From positions 124,001-188,000 of the forward strand of contig CANLCX010000005.1 in the NCBI GenBank assembly GCA_947489315.1: DNA of 64,000 nucleotides, given 5' to 3'. Below are positions 43,093 to 53,168 of this stretch, in pieces (position 1 is the stretch's first letter; each line of letters begins with the position of its first letter). The position numbers and the translations under genes are program-made. This DNA comes from an uncultured Sphingomonadaceae bacterium. Its GTDB lineage: Bacteria; Pseudomonadota; Alphaproteobacteria; Sphingomonadales; Sphingomonadaceae. The notes beneath the pieces are model-generated. The model was not told the DNA's origin and did not search any database. It saw only the letters and a list, made by a program, of their open reading frames with translations.

Positions 43093-44364
43093 TTAAGCCG
43101 CGTCTTCTTTCTTGGCTTTGCTATTCTTTGCAATAACCTTGATCGGGTCTTTTGTCCCGGCGACGACATCCTTGTCGATAACAATCTCGTCAACGCCTTC
43201 CAGATCAGGAAGATCGAACATGGTGTCAAGCAAGATATTCTCAACGATAGACCGCAGACCGCGCGCACCGGTTTTCCGTTCAATCGCTTTTTTACCAATA
43301 GCAATCAAAGCGTCCTCTGTGAACGTCAGAGCGACATCCTCCAGTTCAAACAATTTCGCATATTGTTTGACCAACGCATTTTTTGGTTCCTGCAAAATCG
43401 TAACCAACGCGTCGATATCAAGGTCTTCGAGCGTCGCTATAACCGGTAAACGACCAACAAATTCAGGGATCAGCCCGAATTTCAGCAAATCTTCCGGCTC
43501 GCCCTGTTGAAGCGTTTTACCAATTCTGCGTTCTTCCGGCGCGGATACATGGGCACCAAAACCAATGGATTTCGCCTCAAGACGGTCGCCAATAATCTTT
43601 TCAAGGCCAGCAAATGCGCCGCCACAGATGAATAGGATATTGGTGGTATCGACTTGCAGAAATTCCTGCTGTGGATGCTTACGGCCGCCCTGTGGTGGAA
43701 CGCTGGCCGTTGTGCCTTCCATAAGCTTCAGCAACGCCTGCTGAACGCCCTCACCCGATACGTCACGGGTGATTGATGGGTTTTCTGCCTTACGGCTGAT
43801 TTTATCGATCTCATCGATATAAACGATGCCACGCTGCGCCTTCTCAACATTATAGTCTGAAGATTGTAGCAGCTTGAGGATGATATTCTCAACATCTTCG
43901 CCAACATAACCGGCTTCGGTCAGTGTCGTGGCGTCAGCCATTGTAAACGGCACGTCGAAGGTTTTCGCCAAAGTCTGCGCCAAAAGCGTCTTACCGCAAC
44001 CCGTAGGCCCGACCAGTAGGATATTCGACTTAGCCAGCTCAATATCACCGGATTTGGCGGCATGATTGAGGCGCTTATAGTGGTTGTGGACGGCAACCGA
44101 CAAAACACGTTTTGCCCGATCTTGACCGATTACATAATCGTTCAAAACGTCACAAATTTCCTTAGGCGTAGGCACTTCACCGTCTTTTTTACCAGTAATT
44201 GCGCCTTTGGTTTCTTCGCGGATAATGTCATTGCAAAGCTCAACACATTCATCACAAATGAACACGGTTGGTCCTGCAATCAACTTGCGGACTTCATGTT
44301 GGGATTTTCCGCAGAACGAGCAATAAAGCGTGCTCTTTGAATCGGATCCCGTCAATTTCGTCAT
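43093..44364 (-). CDS. clpX: ATP-dependent Clp protease ATP-binding subunit ClpX
   Basis: 423 residues. The N-terminal zinc-binding domain has [10 protein letters not shown] and [10 protein letters not shown] (four Cys). AAA+ motifs are [18 protein letters not shown] (Walker A), VYIDEIDKI (Walker B) and [13 protein letters not shown] (sensor 2). [15 protein letters not shown] and the pore-loop region FGAHV are as in other ClpX proteins. It unfolds substrates for ClpP and, in alphaproteobacteria, helps clear CtrA. It is last in the tig-clpP-clpX order on the minus strand. Confidence 0.97.
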   Translation of the reverse strand: MTKLTGSDSKSTLYCSFCGKSQHEVRKLIAGPTVFICDECVELCNDIIREETKGAITGKKDGEVPTPKEICDVLNDYVIGQDRAKRVLSVAVHNHYKRLNHAAKSGDIELAKSNILLVGPTGCGKTLLAQTLAKTFDVPFTMADATTLTEAGYVGEDVENIILKLLQSSDYNVEKAQRGIVYIDEIDKISRKAENPSITRDVSGEGVQQALLKLMEGTTASVPPQGGRKHPQQEFLQVDTTNILFICGGAFAGLEKIIGDRLEAKSIGFGAHVSAPEERRIGKTLQQGEPEDLLKFGLIPEFVGRLPVIATLEDLDIDALVTILQEPKNALVKQYAKLFELEDVALTFTEDALIAIGKKAIERKTGARGLRSIVENILLDTMFDLPDLEGVDEIVIDKDVVAGTKDPIKVIAKNSKAKKEDAA

Positions 44365-44504
44365 ATAAAGTCCTTAAAACTAGGCTAGATACTGCAATCT
44401 AACCCTGAAAATACAAAATGCCACCGCTTTTTTTTGCGCCATCCGATGCGGCCGATAAGTGTATCAAAAGCGGCTTAATTTTCATTTAGGGTCGTGATAA
44501 CGTC

Positions 44505-45128
44505 TTATTTATCATCTTCAGCAGGTTTTGGCCGTTTGTCATAGACTTCGTCTACAAGGCCAAAGGCTTTGGCTTCATCCGCCTCAAGGAACGTATCGCG
44601 GTCCATTGCCTTTTCGATCTCTTTGAGCGGCTTACCGGTATATTTGGCGTAAAGCTCATTCATCCGGCTGCGGATGCGAAGAATTTCTTTGGCCTGAATT
44701 TCTATATCAGATGCCATGCCCTGTGCGCCGCCAGAAGGCTGATGCACCATGATACGCGCATTGGTGGTTGCCATACGCATGCCCGGCTCGCCCGATGCGA
44801 GCAGGAAGCTACCCATGGAAGCGGCTTGGCCAACACAGACCGTCCCAACGCGAGGGCGGATATATTGCATCGTATCATGAATCGCCATGCCAGCAGTCAC
44901 AACGCCGCCGGGCGAGTTAATGTAAAGATAGATATCTTTCTTTGGATTCTCCGACTCCAGAAACAGCAATTGCGCTGTAATGATCGAAGCCATATTATCT
45001 TCAACCTGACCGGTTACGAAAACGATACGCTCCCGCAGCAGCCGTGAGAAAATGTCAAAACTGCGCTCTCCGCGGTTGGATTGCTCAATAACGACAGGAA
45101 CAAGGGCGTCGACGATCGGATCATGCAT
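44505..45128 (-). CDS. clpP: ATP-dependent Clp protease proteolytic subunit
   Basis: 207 residues. The catalytic Ser is in [15 protein letters not shown], the His in [15 protein letters not shown] and the Asp near [35 protein letters not shown] is another signature. It forms the tetradecameric protease chamber used by ClpX. It has a 140-base gap to clpX and a 234-base gap to trigger factor upstream. The latter contains a sequence that could be read by RpoH. Confidence 0.97.
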   Translation of the reverse strand: MHDPIVDALVPVVIEQSNRGERSFDIFSRLLRERIVFVTGQVEDNMASIITAQLLFLESENPKKDIYLYINSPGGVVTAGMAIHDTMQYIRPRVGTVCVGQAASMGSFLLASGEPGMRMATTNARIMVHQPSGGAQGMASDIEIQAKEILRIRSRMNELYAKYTGKPLKEIEKAMDRDTFLEADEAKAFGLVDEVYDKRPKPAEDDK

Positions 45129-45206
45129 GGTAATTTAGCGCCTTCTGTGAAAATCAAAATATGAAAATGGGGGCGCCACCAATTGGAGTCCCCATCCGTT
45201 GAGACC

Positions 45207-45236
45207 TACATCGGTGTATCTTAAGCAATGTTCAAG
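45207..45236 (-). promoter_or_regulatory. candidate heat-shock (RpoH) promoter upstream of clpP
   Basis: Minus strand: CTTGAA (45236-45231), a 16-base spacer and CCGATGTA (45214-45207), compared with the alphaproteobacterial RpoH consensus CTTGAA / CCCATNT. It lies about 80 bases before clpP. The -35 is perfect; the -10 is approximate. Confidence 0.45.
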
Positions 45237-45324
45237 TCGGTTAAGGATTTTTTCCAGCCCATATTGACAATCAACCTGCACTAAGCAGCCAAATTATACC
45301 CTCTAGGTGTAATATTTCTGTGAA

Positions 45325-45352
45325 CCGGCGCGAGATTTAGCGCCCGCGCCGG
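45325..45352 (-). terminator. hairpin after trigger factor gene
   Basis: CCGGCGCG and CGCGCCGG form a strong eight-base GC stem 11 bases past the tig stop. No T-run follows, so it may be a stabiliser or a factor-dependent stop rather than a classical terminator. Confidence 0.5.
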
Positions 45353-45362
45353 ACAAATCAGA

Positions 45363-46916
45363 TTATTTTTTAGCGGCAGGCTTTTTCGCTGCGGGCTTCT
45401 TGGCAGCAGGTTTCTTAGCCGCTGGCTTTGCTGCTGCTTTTTTGGCCGGAGCCTTTTTAGCGGGCGCTTTTTCGGCAGGAGCCGCTTTTGCCGCTGGCTT
45501 CTTCGCTGCCGGCTTTTTCGCGGCAGGCTTTTTAGCAGCTGCTTTTTTTGCGGGAGCCTGTTTCTTGGCTGGCTTGGTTTCGGCCTCGTCTTCCGCCTCA
45601 ATCGCAGCTTCTAGCTCGTCACGGGTTACCTTCTTGTCGGTAATATCCGCTTTGTCGAACAGGAAGTCGACGACCTTGTCTTCATACATAGGCGCACGAA
45701 GCTGGGCCGCAGCCATCTGGTCCTGTTGGATATATTCAACGAAACGCTGACGGTCCTCTTCGCGATATTGCTGAGCCGCCTGCTGGATCAGCATGGACAT
45801 TTCCTGCTGGCTAACTTCGACACCATTGGCTTGGCCAATTTCGGAAAGGAGCAAACCAAGGCGAACACGGCGGACGGCGATCTCGCGATACTCATCCTTC
45901 TCGTCTTCCATTTCTTTTTTGGCTTTGGCTGGATCTTCTTCCTGCGCCGCTTCCTGTTCCAGCTGTTGCCAGATCTGGTTAAATTCCGCTTCCACCATTG
46001 TCGGCGGAACTTCGAAATCATGAGAAGCAGCCAATTGATCAAGCAATTTGCGCTTCATGTGGGTACGGGTCAGACCGTTAAGCTCTTGCTCGATCTGGCC
46101 TTTCAATAGCTCGCGGAGCTGATCAATACCTTCGAGGCCCATGGATTTTGCCATTTCATCGTCGGCCTTAGCGACTTTAGCGGTCTGGACTTCACCGATG
46201 ACAACATCAAATGTCGCGTCTTTGCCCTTCAGGGTCTCAACATTATAATCTTCGGGGAAAGTCACTTTGACGAGGACTTCGTCATTTGCTTTCTTGCCTA
46301 CGAGCTGATCTTCAAAACCAGGGATCAGGCGGCCAGAGCCGAGCTCAATCGCCATGCCTTCGCCTTTGCCGCCTTCAAATGGCACGCCGTCTACTTTGCC
46401 TTCAAAGTCGATCAGGCACTGATCACCAATTTTTGCTTTGTGACTCTTTGCAGCCGTTTCGAACTGCTTCTGGCTCTCAGCAAATTTCTGTAGTGATTCA
46501 TCGACTGTTTTCTTGTCGGCTTCGACCTGGAGGCGTTCCAGTTTGATATCATCAACGGACGGCGTTGGAACTTCGGGAAGAATCTCAAGCTCAACTGTAA
46601 CCGCGGCATCTTTGCCGGCTTCATAACCGTCAGCTAGCGTAACGCTGGGCTGCATCGCAGGACGCAGCTTGTTGTCGGCGATGGTTTTTTCAACGCTTTC
46701 CTGAACGGTGCTGCTCAGAGCATCCTGCATCAAGGCATCATTATGCATCTTGCGAACCAGATTGACTGGAACCTTGCCTTTGCGGAAACCGGGCATATTG
46801 ACCTGCGGTGCCAGTTTCTTGACCTCATTATCAACGCGGGTTTCAATGTCCTTCGCGGAGATTTTGATGTCATAGGCCCGTTTCAGACCTTCGTTCAGCT
46901 TTTCAACAATCTGCAT
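45363..46916 (-). CDS. tig: trigger factor with histone-H1-like C-terminal tail
   Basis: 517 residues, about 80 longer than E. coli trigger factor. The ribosome-binding domain carries NMPGFRKGKVPVNLVRK (GFRxGKxP signature, about 40-55). The FKBP-like PPIase domain is around 155-235 (GDQCLIDFEGKVDGVPFEGGKG), followed by the helical chaperone arms. From about residue 446 the chain becomes a tail of some 70 residues, almost only Lys, Ala and Pro (AAKKPAAKKPAAKK repeats). The tail is encoded in frame with no stop or frameshift and resembles histone H1 or AlgP-type tails. It is first of tig-clpP-clpX. Confidence 0.95.
   Translation of the reverse strand: MQIVEKLNEGLKRAYDIKISAKDIETRVDNEVKKLAPQVNMPGFRKGKVPVNLVRKMHNDALMQDALSSTVQESVEKTIADNKLRPAMQPSVTLADGYEAGKDAAVTVELEILPEVPTPSVDDIKLERLQVEADKKTVDESLQKFAESQKQFETAAKSHKAKIGDQCLIDFEGKVDGVPFEGGKGEGMAIELGSGRLIPGFEDQLVGKKANDEVLVKVTFPEDYNVETLKGKDATFDVVIGEVQTAKVAKADDEMAKSMGLEGIDQLRELLKGQIEQELNGLTRTHMKRKLLDQLAASHDFEVPPTMVEAEFNQIWQQLEQEAAQEEDPAKAKKEMEDEKDEYREIAVRRVRLGLLLSEIGQANGVEVSQQEMSMLIQQAAQQYREEDRQRFVEYIQQDQMAAAQLRAPMYEDKVVDFLFDKADITDKKVTRDELEAAIEAEDEAETKPAKKQAPAKKAAAKKPAAKKPAAKKPAAKAAPAEKAPAKKAPAKKAAAKPAAKKPAAKKPAAKKPAAKK
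45366..45575 (-). repeat. repetitive AAKKP-coding tract in tig
   Basis: The 3' end of tig is built of irregular repeats of a 12-18-base unit encoding AAKKP/PAAKK, with variants AAPAEKAPAKK. The units differ at third codon positions, so the tract is old or under selection rather than a fresh expansion. Such tracts are prone to length change. Confidence 0.8.
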
Positions 46917-46969
46917 GATTACCCTTTAATGCCTTCATAATTTCTATTTCGACTTGTTTTTCGGCGTTT

Positions 46970-47054
46970 TGGTGCGGGCGAAGGGACTCGAACCCCCACA
47001 CCCTAAGATACCAGAACCTAAATCTGGCGCGTCTACCAATTCCGCCACGCCCGC
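46970..47054 (-). tRNA. tRNA-Leu (anticodon UAG)
   Basis: 85 nucleotides including an encoded CCA (46972-46970). The acceptor arms GCGGGCG / CGCCCGC pair fully. The anticodon stem CCAGA/TCTGG holds the loop TTTAGGT with anticodon TAG. A long variable arm and the GGTTCGAGTCC T-loop fit a class II leucine tRNA reading CUA/CUN codons. It lies between gatB and tig on the same strand. Confidence 0.95.
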
Positions 47055-47154
47055 ACGATTACACCGTCAAACTTTATCGAATTTTGATTGACGCGTGCGC
47101 CTAGCGGATCAATGCCCAAAGGGCAAGCCCGCTTTGCGCGTTCGCGCCGCTAAT

Positions 47155-48651
47155 TTACCCGGCCTCACCCAGCGTCTTTTTAAGCAGTTCATTGACCACT
47201 TGCGGATTGGCCTTGCCCTGCATCGCTTTCATCGTCTGTCCGACGAAGAAACCGAACAACTTATCCTTACCGCCACGATATTGAGCGACCTTGTCTTCAT
47301 TTGCCGCCATGACGTCAGCGATGACTTTCTCGATCGCGCCGGTATCGGATTCCTGTTTAAGGCCCTTTTCCTCAACGATTTTGGCGGCACCGTCGCCGGT
47401 TTCGAGCATGATCTCGAAGACCTGCTTGGCAATTTTACCGGAAATCGTACCATCTGCGATCAGGCCCAGAAGCTCAGCGGCCTGTTGTGGTGAGACAGGG
47501 CTTTTTTCGATCGACAATCCCATTCTATTGAGCGCACCAAATAGCTCGGACGTTAGCCAATTGGCTGCAGAACTCGCGATTTTTTCGGGTTCCTCGGTGG
47601 TTTCGAGCAATTCTTCGAACCAGATAGCAGTCTCATGCTCTGCGGTCAGAACAGCCGCATTATAGGCGCTTAGGCCCAATACATTTTTATAACGCGCCCG
47701 TTTTTCATCGGGAAGCTCTGGCAGGCTTGCTTTGCAATCGAAGATATAATCGTCTTCGAGTTCCAGTGGCAAGAGGTCCGGATCAGGGAAATAGCGGTAG
47801 TCATGCGCGTCTTCTTTTGACCGCATGGAACGGGTTTCATTCTTGTCCGGGTCAAATAGCCTGGTTTCCTGAACAATCTCGCCACCGCTTTCGATCACAT
47901 CAACCTGACGCTGGGCTTCATATTCGATCACCTGCTGAATGAAGCGCATGGAGTTGACGTTCTTGGTCTCTGTCCGAGTGCCCAGCTTTCCACCGGGCTT
48001 GCGGACCGAAACATTGACGTCCGCGCGCATGGAGCCCTGCTCCATATTGCCGTCACAGCTACCAACATAGCGCAGAATTGATCTGAGCTTACGGACATAA
48101 GCCGCTGCTTCCTTGGGCGATGTCATATCCGGCATGGATACGATTTCCATCAAGGCGACACCGCAGCGGTTGAGATCAACATAGCTCATTGTCGGATGCT
48201 GATCATGCATCAACTTACCGGCATCTTGCTCGATATGGATACGTTCGACCCCAATGGTCTTGCCGTGCGCATCGGGATCTTTCTCGTCGAGCGAGATTTC
48301 GATTTTCCCTTCACCAACGATCGGATGATACAGCTGAGAAATCTGATAGCCCTGCGGCAAATCGGCATAGAAATAGTTTTTGCGATCAAAACGCGAATAT
48401 TTGTTGATCTGCGCATTAATGGCCAAGCCGGTCCGCACGGCCTGCCGCACGCATTCCTTGTTCAACACCGGCAGCATTCCGGGCATGGCTGCGTCCACAA
48501 GACTAACCTGTGTATTCGGTTCTGCACCAAATTCTGTAGAGGCTCCGGAAAAGAGCTTCGCGTTGGTGGTGATCTGCGCATGGACCTCGAGGCCGATTAC
48601 AACCTCCCATTCGCCGGTTCCGCCCTGGATACGATATGTTGATTCTGTCAT
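47155..48651 (-). CDS. gatB: Asp/Glu-tRNA amidotransferase subunit B
   Basis: 498 residues from the ATG at 48651 (two bases after the gatA stop; a longer frame uses a GTG inside gatA). The catalytic cradle includes [50 protein letters not shown] and [14 protein letters not shown]. The C-terminal YqeY-like tail domain ends [19 protein letters not shown]. GatB phosphorylates Glu- or Asp-tRNA and completes transamidation with GatA-supplied ammonia. Last gene of gatC-gatA-gatB. Confidence 0.96.
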   Translation of the reverse strand: MTESTYRIQGGTGEWEVVIGLEVHAQITTNAKLFSGASTEFGAEPNTQVSLVDAAMPGMLPVLNKECVRQAVRTGLAINAQINKYSRFDRKNYFYADLPQGYQISQLYHPIVGEGKIEISLDEKDPDAHGKTIGVERIHIEQDAGKLMHDQHPTMSYVDLNRCGVALMEIVSMPDMTSPKEAAAYVRKLRSILRYVGSCDGNMEQGSMRADVNVSVRKPGGKLGTRTETKNVNSMRFIQQVIEYEAQRQVDVIESGGEIVQETRLFDPDKNETRSMRSKEDAHDYRYFPDPDLLPLELEDDYIFDCKASLPELPDEKRARYKNVLGLSAYNAAVLTAEHETAIWFEELLETTEEPEKIASSAANWLTSELFGALNRMGLSIEKSPVSPQQAAELLGLIADGTISGKIAKQVFEIMLETGDGAAKIVEEKGLKQESDTGAIEKVIADVMAANEDKVAQYRGGKDKLFGFFVGQTMKAMQGKANPQVVNELLKKTLGEAG

Positions 48652-48653
48652 GC

Positions 48654-50138
48654 TCACCACCACTGCTCCGGCTTCGCGACAAAGCCGGCCCGTTCTTCCA
48701 AAGCCAGACCAGCGTTAAACACACTCTGTTCGTCCAGCGCCTTACCAATGATCTGCAATCCCAAGGGAAGCCCCTGCCCATCCAATCCTGCTGGCACCGA
48801 TATCGCTGGCAATCCGGCCAAGCTGCTCGGCACGGTGAACACATCATTCAAATACATAGCCAGCGGATCATCGCTTTTCTCGCCCAATCCAAAGGCTGCA
48901 CTTGGTGCCGTCGGCGTCAACAGAAGGTCACAGCTCTCCCAAGCCTTGTCGAAGTCCTGCGAAATCAGCGTCCGGACCTTTTGTGCCTGCGTATAATAGG
49001 CGTCATAATAGCCTGCAGACAGCACATAAGTGCCGATCATGATCCGGCGCTTAACCTCAGGCCCAAAGCCGGCTTCGCGGGTTGCGGCATACATATCCTG
49101 CAGCCCCGCCCCATCCGGCAGATCGCGCATTCCGTAACGCACACCATCATAGCGCGCGAGATTGGAAGATGCCTCTGCAGGTGCGATAATATAATAAGCG
49201 GGCAGCGCATATTTGGTGTGCGGCAACGACACTTCGACGATTTTCGCGCCAGCATCTTTGAGCCATTCTATGCCCTTCTGCCACAAGGCATCAATTTCTG
49301 GCGGCATGTTATCGACACGATATTCCTTTGGAATACCGATACGCTTGCCAGCAAGATCGCTTTTCAGGCCAGCTTCCCATTCCGGAACCGGCAGTTCAAG
49401 CGACGTTGAATCTTTAGGATCAAAGCCCGCCATAGATTCCAGCATGATCGCACAATCGCGCACATCATGAGCCATCGGGCCTGCTTGATCGAGCGAACTG
49501 GCAAAAGCAATTGTACCCCAGCGTGAGCAACGACCGTAAGTCGGCTTGAAACCGGTAATACCCACAAATGCTGCTGGCTGACGGATAGAGCCGCCAGTAT
49601 CTGTCCCCGTTGCTGCGGGACAAATACGGCCCGAAACAACCGCAGCGCTGCCGCCGGACGAACCTCCGGGCGCCAAATCCGTATTGCCGCCATCATTGCG
49701 CCGCCACGGTGAAATCACATTACCAAAAGCACTGGTTTCATTGGACGAGCCCATTGCAAACTGGTCCATGTTCAGTTTGCCAAGCATGCCAGCGCCAGCC
49801 TTGAATAAATTGGAAGACACGGTGGACTCATATTGCGGGGTGAAGCCTTCCAGAATCAGGCTACCCGCTGTTGTCGCCACGCCTTCGGTGCAGAAAAGGT
49901 CTTTCATGCCAATCGGCACACCGGCCATTTTACCGAGTGTCTTGCCCGCCGCTTTCGCTTTGTCGGTCGCTTCCGCCGCAGCCAATGCGTGATCCGGCGT
50001 TTCCACCAAAACAGCATTTAATGATTTTGCAGCGCTAACCCGCGCGATAAACGTCTCGGCCACTTCCTTGGCGGTAAAATCGCCAGATGCGATACCGCTG
50101 CGGATACCCGCTATGCCCAGTTCAAAAATTTCAGCCAT
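48654..50138 (-). CDS. gatA: Asp/Glu-tRNA amidotransferase subunit A
   Basis: 494 residues. The amidase signature triad is visible: Lys in [10 protein letters not shown] (about residue 77), cis-Ser in [12 protein letters not shown] and nucleophile Ser in [15 protein letters not shown]. It releases ammonia from glutamine and channels it to Gat[14 protein letters not shown] and [16 protein letters not shown] are further family blocks. Its ATG overlaps the gatC stop by one base (TAATG). Confidence 0.97.
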   Translation of the reverse strand: MAEIFELGIAGIRSGIASGDFTAKEVAETFIARVSAAKSLNAVLVETPDHALAAAEATDKAKAAGKTLGKMAGVPIGMKDLFCTEGVATTAGSLILEGFTPQYESTVSSNLFKAGAGMLGKLNMDQFAMGSSNETSAFGNVISPWRRNDGGNTDLAPGGSSGGSAAVVSGRICPAATGTDTGGSIRQPAAFVGITGFKPTYGRCSRWGTIAFASSLDQAGPMAHDVRDCAIMLESMAGFDPKDSTSLELPVPEWEAGLKSDLAGKRIGIPKEYRVDNMPPEIDALWQKGIEWLKDAGAKIVEVSLPHTKYALPAYYIIAPAEASSNLARYDGVRYGMRDLPDGAGLQDMYAATREAGFGPEVKRRIMIGTYVLSAGYYDAYYTQAQKVRTLISQDFDKAWESCDLLLTPTAPSAAFGLGEKSDDPLAMYLNDVFTVPSSLAGLPAISVPAGLDGQGLPLGLQIIGKALDEQSVFNAGLALEERAGFVAKPEQWW

Positions 50139-50425
50139 TATTCAATCACCTTCGGCACAGCAAAAAAGCCATGATCGGCCACCGGTGCATTAGCGAGCAC
50201 CTTGTCGCGGACATTGCCATCGCTGACCACATCGTCGCGGAGGCGCAGTTTGTTGGGGATCACCGCAGTCATCGGTTCGACCTTGGAGCAATCCACTTCG
50301 CCCAGTTGCTCGACCCATCCGAGGATGTTGTTGAGCTCTGGCACCAATGCGTCGGTTTCTGCCTCAGTTACGGCGATCCGAGACAGGCTTGCGATCTTTT
50401 TGACGGTTTCTTTATCGACTGACAT
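50138..50425 (-). CDS. gatC: Asp/Glu-tRNA amidotransferase subunit C
   Basis: 95 residues, the normal size. [16 protein letters not shown], then [11 protein letters not shown], then [30 protein letters not shown] is the standard GatC pattern. The last segment wraps around the GatA/GatB interface and stabilises the complex. It is first in the operon. The 130-base gap before the divergent DUF3089 gene holds the promoters. Confidence 0.95.
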   Translation of the reverse strand: MSVDKETVKKIASLSRIAVTEAETDALVPELNNILGWVEQLGEVDCSKVEPMTAVIPNKLRLRDDVVSDGNVRDKVLANAPVADHGFFAVPKVIE

Positions 50426-50555
50426 GGTTCATTCTTTATCGGTTCATCTTTTTTAGGGTAATAGTGCAGAATATTGTGTACTTCGCGCCGCTAGCATTGG
50501 CGCGAGGCCGCTTCAAGTTGAATGAGCGGCTATCGACTAAATTGGAGCAAAATAA

Positions 50556-51680
50556 TTGGCGCGTAAGTTTCTCTATTTCGTAGCAGCGATGGTCGTATTG
50601 TTCATTGCGGGGGCATTTGTCCTGAACGTCTACGGCGAAGAATTGGCCGAAATCGTGTTTGTTCCGGACACCGAATTTCAGGCGCAGGAAGTGCTGGAAG
50701 ACAGCATATATGCTGATGTTTCCATGTGGTATGCACGGCCCGAGATTAAAAAAGGCAACCCGGCTCTGTGGTTGCCGCAAGGCTATGAGCCAACAGGCAC
50801 TGCCCCCAAAGACGACCAGCGCGCGGCGATTTTCTTTGTTCATCCGACGTCTTTCATCGACAAAGACAAATGGAACGCACCTCTGGGCCACAAAGAAACC
50901 GAGGATCGGACGAAAATCTTCCTGCGCGGACAGGCAAGCGCCTTTAACAAGGCTGGTGATGTTTGGGCTCCGCGCTACCGCCAAGCCACTCTCGGCGCCT
51001 TTCTGACGGAAAAGAAAGAAGGGCAGCAAGCGCTGGATGCCGCCTATCAGGATGTTCTTATCGCTTTTGATTATTTCATTCGTGAAGTACCGGATAGTCG
51101 CCCAATTATTTTGGCAGGCCATAGTCAGGGCAGCCTGCATCTGACCAATTTGCTCAAAGACCGTGTTGCAGGCACGCCATTGGCCAACCGGATTGTCGCA
51201 GCCTATGTCGTTGGCTGGCCGGTGTCGGTAGAAGCCGACGTTCCTGCCTTGGGCCTCGCTATCTGTGAAGCACCCGATCAATCTAACTGCCTCCTCAGCT
51301 GGGAAAGCTTTGCCGAGCCAGCAGATTATGGGCGCATCGTCGAGGTCTATGACACAACTATCGGATTTAATGGTGAGCCACGTAAAGGCACCCAATTGCT
51401 GTGCACTAACCCGATTAATGGCGACATTAACTCCGAATCGGCTGCTGAACTAAACCTCGGCACTTTGGTACCCAATGACGAACTGAGCGATGCGACGCTG
51501 GTGGCTGGCTCTGTACCCGCTCGCTGCGATGATCGCGGATTCCTGCTGATCGGTGATCCGCCAGATCTGGGCCCGTACACATTGCCTGGCAACAACTACC
51601 ACGTCTATGATTACAGCCTGTTCTGGCGTAACGTGCGCGAAGATGTGATGAAAAGGATGACCGCATTTCTCTCGCGTTAA
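50556..51680 (+). CDS. DUF3089 family alpha/beta-hydrolase-like protein
   Basis: 374 residues beginning at TTG, with GGAG eight bases upstream supporting that start. One N-terminal membrane/signal helix (about 4-24) is followed by [48 protein letters not shown] (GxSxG nucleophile) and a late [20 protein letters not shown] (probable catalytic His), the DUF3089 arrangement. It is probably an inner-membrane-tethered or periplasmic esterase of unknown substrate. Its stop overlaps ruvX (TAATG), making a coupled unit with a DNA-repair gene and pyrB-pyrC'. Confidence 0.85.
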   Translation: MARKFLYFVAAMVVLFIAGAFVLNVYGEELAEIVFVPDTEFQAQEVLEDSIYADVSMWYARPEIKKGNPALWLPQGYEPTGTAPKDDQRAAIFFVHPTSFIDKDKWNAPLGHKETEDRTKIFLRGQASAFNKAGDVWAPRYRQATLGAFLTEKKEGQQALDAAYQDVLIAFDYFIREVPDSRPIILAGHSQGSLHLTNLLKDRVAGTPLANRIVAAYVVGWPVSVEADVPALGLAICEAPDQSNCLLSWESFAEPADYGRIVEVYDTTIGFNGEPRKGTQLLCTNPINGDINSESAAELNLGTLVPNDELSDATLVAGSVPARCDDRGFLLIGDPPDLGPYTLPGNNYHVYDYSLFWRNVREDVMKRMTAFLSR

Positions 51681-52141
51681 TGACAGACGACCGGACAGCT
51701 TTCCGTGCCGCCCTGCCCGATGGCGGTCGCTTGCTCGGGCTAGATGTCGGCACCAAAACGGTCGGCATGGCACTGTGCGATGCGCAGTGGATGATCGCGA
51801 CGGCGGCAGAAACAATAGAGCGGCGCAAATTCTCCAAGGACCTTGAACGAATCAAGGCGGTTGTTGAGCAGCAATATGTTGCCGGCTTTGTTGTTGGCCT
51901 TCCGCTCAACCTGGATGGCAGCCAAAGCAAGCAGACTCAGGCGGCGAAATCTTTCGCCCAAAATTTGCGCCCGGTTGGCCTCCCCATATTGCTGTGGGAC
52001 GAACGCTGGAGCACACAGGCGGTTACCCGCGATCTGATCGCCGCCGATGTCAGCCGGAAACGCCGCAGCGAAGTGGTCGATCAAATGGCCGCTGCCTATA
52101 TCTTGCAAGGAGCAATTGACGGGCTTGCCGCCGTAGAATGA
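51680..52141 (+). CDS. ruvX: RuvX/YqgF family nuclease (putative Holliday junction resolvase)
   Basis: 153 residues. The RNase H-like fold is marked by [18 protein letters not shown] (first Asp), [16 protein letters not shown] and [16 protein letters not shown] (Glu), with the final Asp in [12 protein letters not shown]. In E. coli the homologue trims pre-16S rRNA ends; a resolvase role is by homology only. Coupled to the upstream DUF3089 gene. Confidence 0.93.
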   Translation: MTDDRTAFRAALPDGGRLLGLDVGTKTVGMALCDAQWMIATAAETIERRKFSKDLERIKAVVEQQYVAGFVVGLPLNLDGSQSKQTQAAKSFAQNLRPVGLPILLWDERWSTQAVTRDLIAADVSRKRRSEVVDQMAAAYILQGAIDGLAAVE

Positions 52142-52163
52142 TGCCTCTATAGGGCTGACTTTA

Positions 52164-53168
52164 ATGACAATTGATCAAACAGGTTCACCTTCGGCCGCCG
52201 GACATCAGTTTCCAGCAGGGTCGGACGCTTTTCCACATCGCCATCTATTGGGTATCGCAGGATTGCAGCCATGGGAGATATTATTTCTCCTGAAAGAGGC
52301 GGAGCAATGGGTTGATCTCAACCGTCAATCTAGCAAGCATGCAGATCGACTAGATGGCTTAACCGTCATCAACGCGTTTTTCGAAAATAGCACGCGCACG
52401 TTGCTGTCATTCGAAATTGCTGGAAAACGAATGGGCGCAGATGTCGTCAATATGCACGCCGCGCAATCTAGTGTTAAAAAAGGCGAAACGCTGATCGATA
52501 CCGCGGTCACACTTAACGCCATGCGCGCCGATGCCATTGTGATTCGCCATGGCAGTTCTGGCGCAGTCCAACTGATAGCAGACAAAGTCGATTGCCCTGT
52601 CTTGAATGCCGGTGACGGTAGCCATGAACATCCGACACAGGCCCTGCTAGATGCGTTGACAATACAGCGACGCAAAGGTGATATTAGCGGCCTGACCGTC
52701 ACCATTTGCGGCGATGTCATGCACAGCCGAGTCGCACGCTCCAACATCTATTGTCTGACCACATTAGGCGCAAAAGTGAGAGTCTGCGCGCCGACTGCGC
52801 TTTTGCCAGTAGCGCTCGACCGTATGAATGTTGAGGCTTTTTCAAATTTCGATGAAGCCCTTGATGGCGCAGATGTAGTGATGATGCTCCGGCTGCAAAA
52901 TGAACGCATGAATGGTGATTTCATTCCCAGCCCCAGAGAATTTCATCATCTTTATGGCTTGACCAGAGAACGTCTCGCTCTGGCGAAGCCTGATGCACTC
53001 GTGATGCATCCCGGTCCGATGAACCGCGGTGTAGAGATTAGCAGCGATGTCGCCGATGATGTTGAGCGGTCCGCAATCATTGAACAGGTGGAAATGGGCG
53101 TTGCTGTAAGGATGGCTTGCCTGGACATATTGACCCGACGATCACGCGGTGTGGAGGGATGGTCATGA
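52164..53168 (+). CDS. pyrB: aspartate carbamoyltransferase catalytic subunit
   Basis: 334 residues. It joins carbamoyl phosphate and aspartate in pyrimidine synthesis. The carbamoyl-phosphate site is [19 protein letters not shown] (STRT), with [21 protein letters not shown] (HPTQ), [12 protein letters not shown] and [15 protein letters not shown]. The N-terminal 35 residues before LGIAGL are an extension typical of the larger class of ATCases that pair with a PyrC' protein. The stop overlaps the start of the dihydroorotase homologue (ATGA), consistent with such a complex. Confidence 0.96.
   Translation: MTIDQTGSPSAAGHQFPAGSDAFPHRHLLGIAGLQPWEILFLLKEAEQWVDLNRQSSKHADRLDGLTVINAFFENSTRTLLSFEIAGKRMGADVVNMHAAQSSVKKGETLIDTAVTLNAMRADAIVIRHGSSGAVQLIADKVDCPVLNAGDGSHEHPTQALLDALTIQRRKGDISGLTVTICGDVMHSRVARSNIYCLTTLGAKVRVCAPTALLPVALDRMNVEAFSNFDEALDGADVVMMLRLQNERMNGDFIPSPREFHHLYGLTRERLALAKPDALVMHPGPMNRGVEISSDVADDVERSAIIEQVEMGVAVRMACLDILTRRSRGVEGWS

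Noticed and set aside
45400-45750. 116-codon plus-strand frame rich in Ala, Gly and Phe
   Set aside because: It is the antisense of the AAKKP repeat tract of trigger factor; composition artefact.
46970-47154. tRNA-Leu as an integration (att) site
   Set aside because: No integrase, no duplicated tRNA 3' end and both flanks are housekeeping genes.
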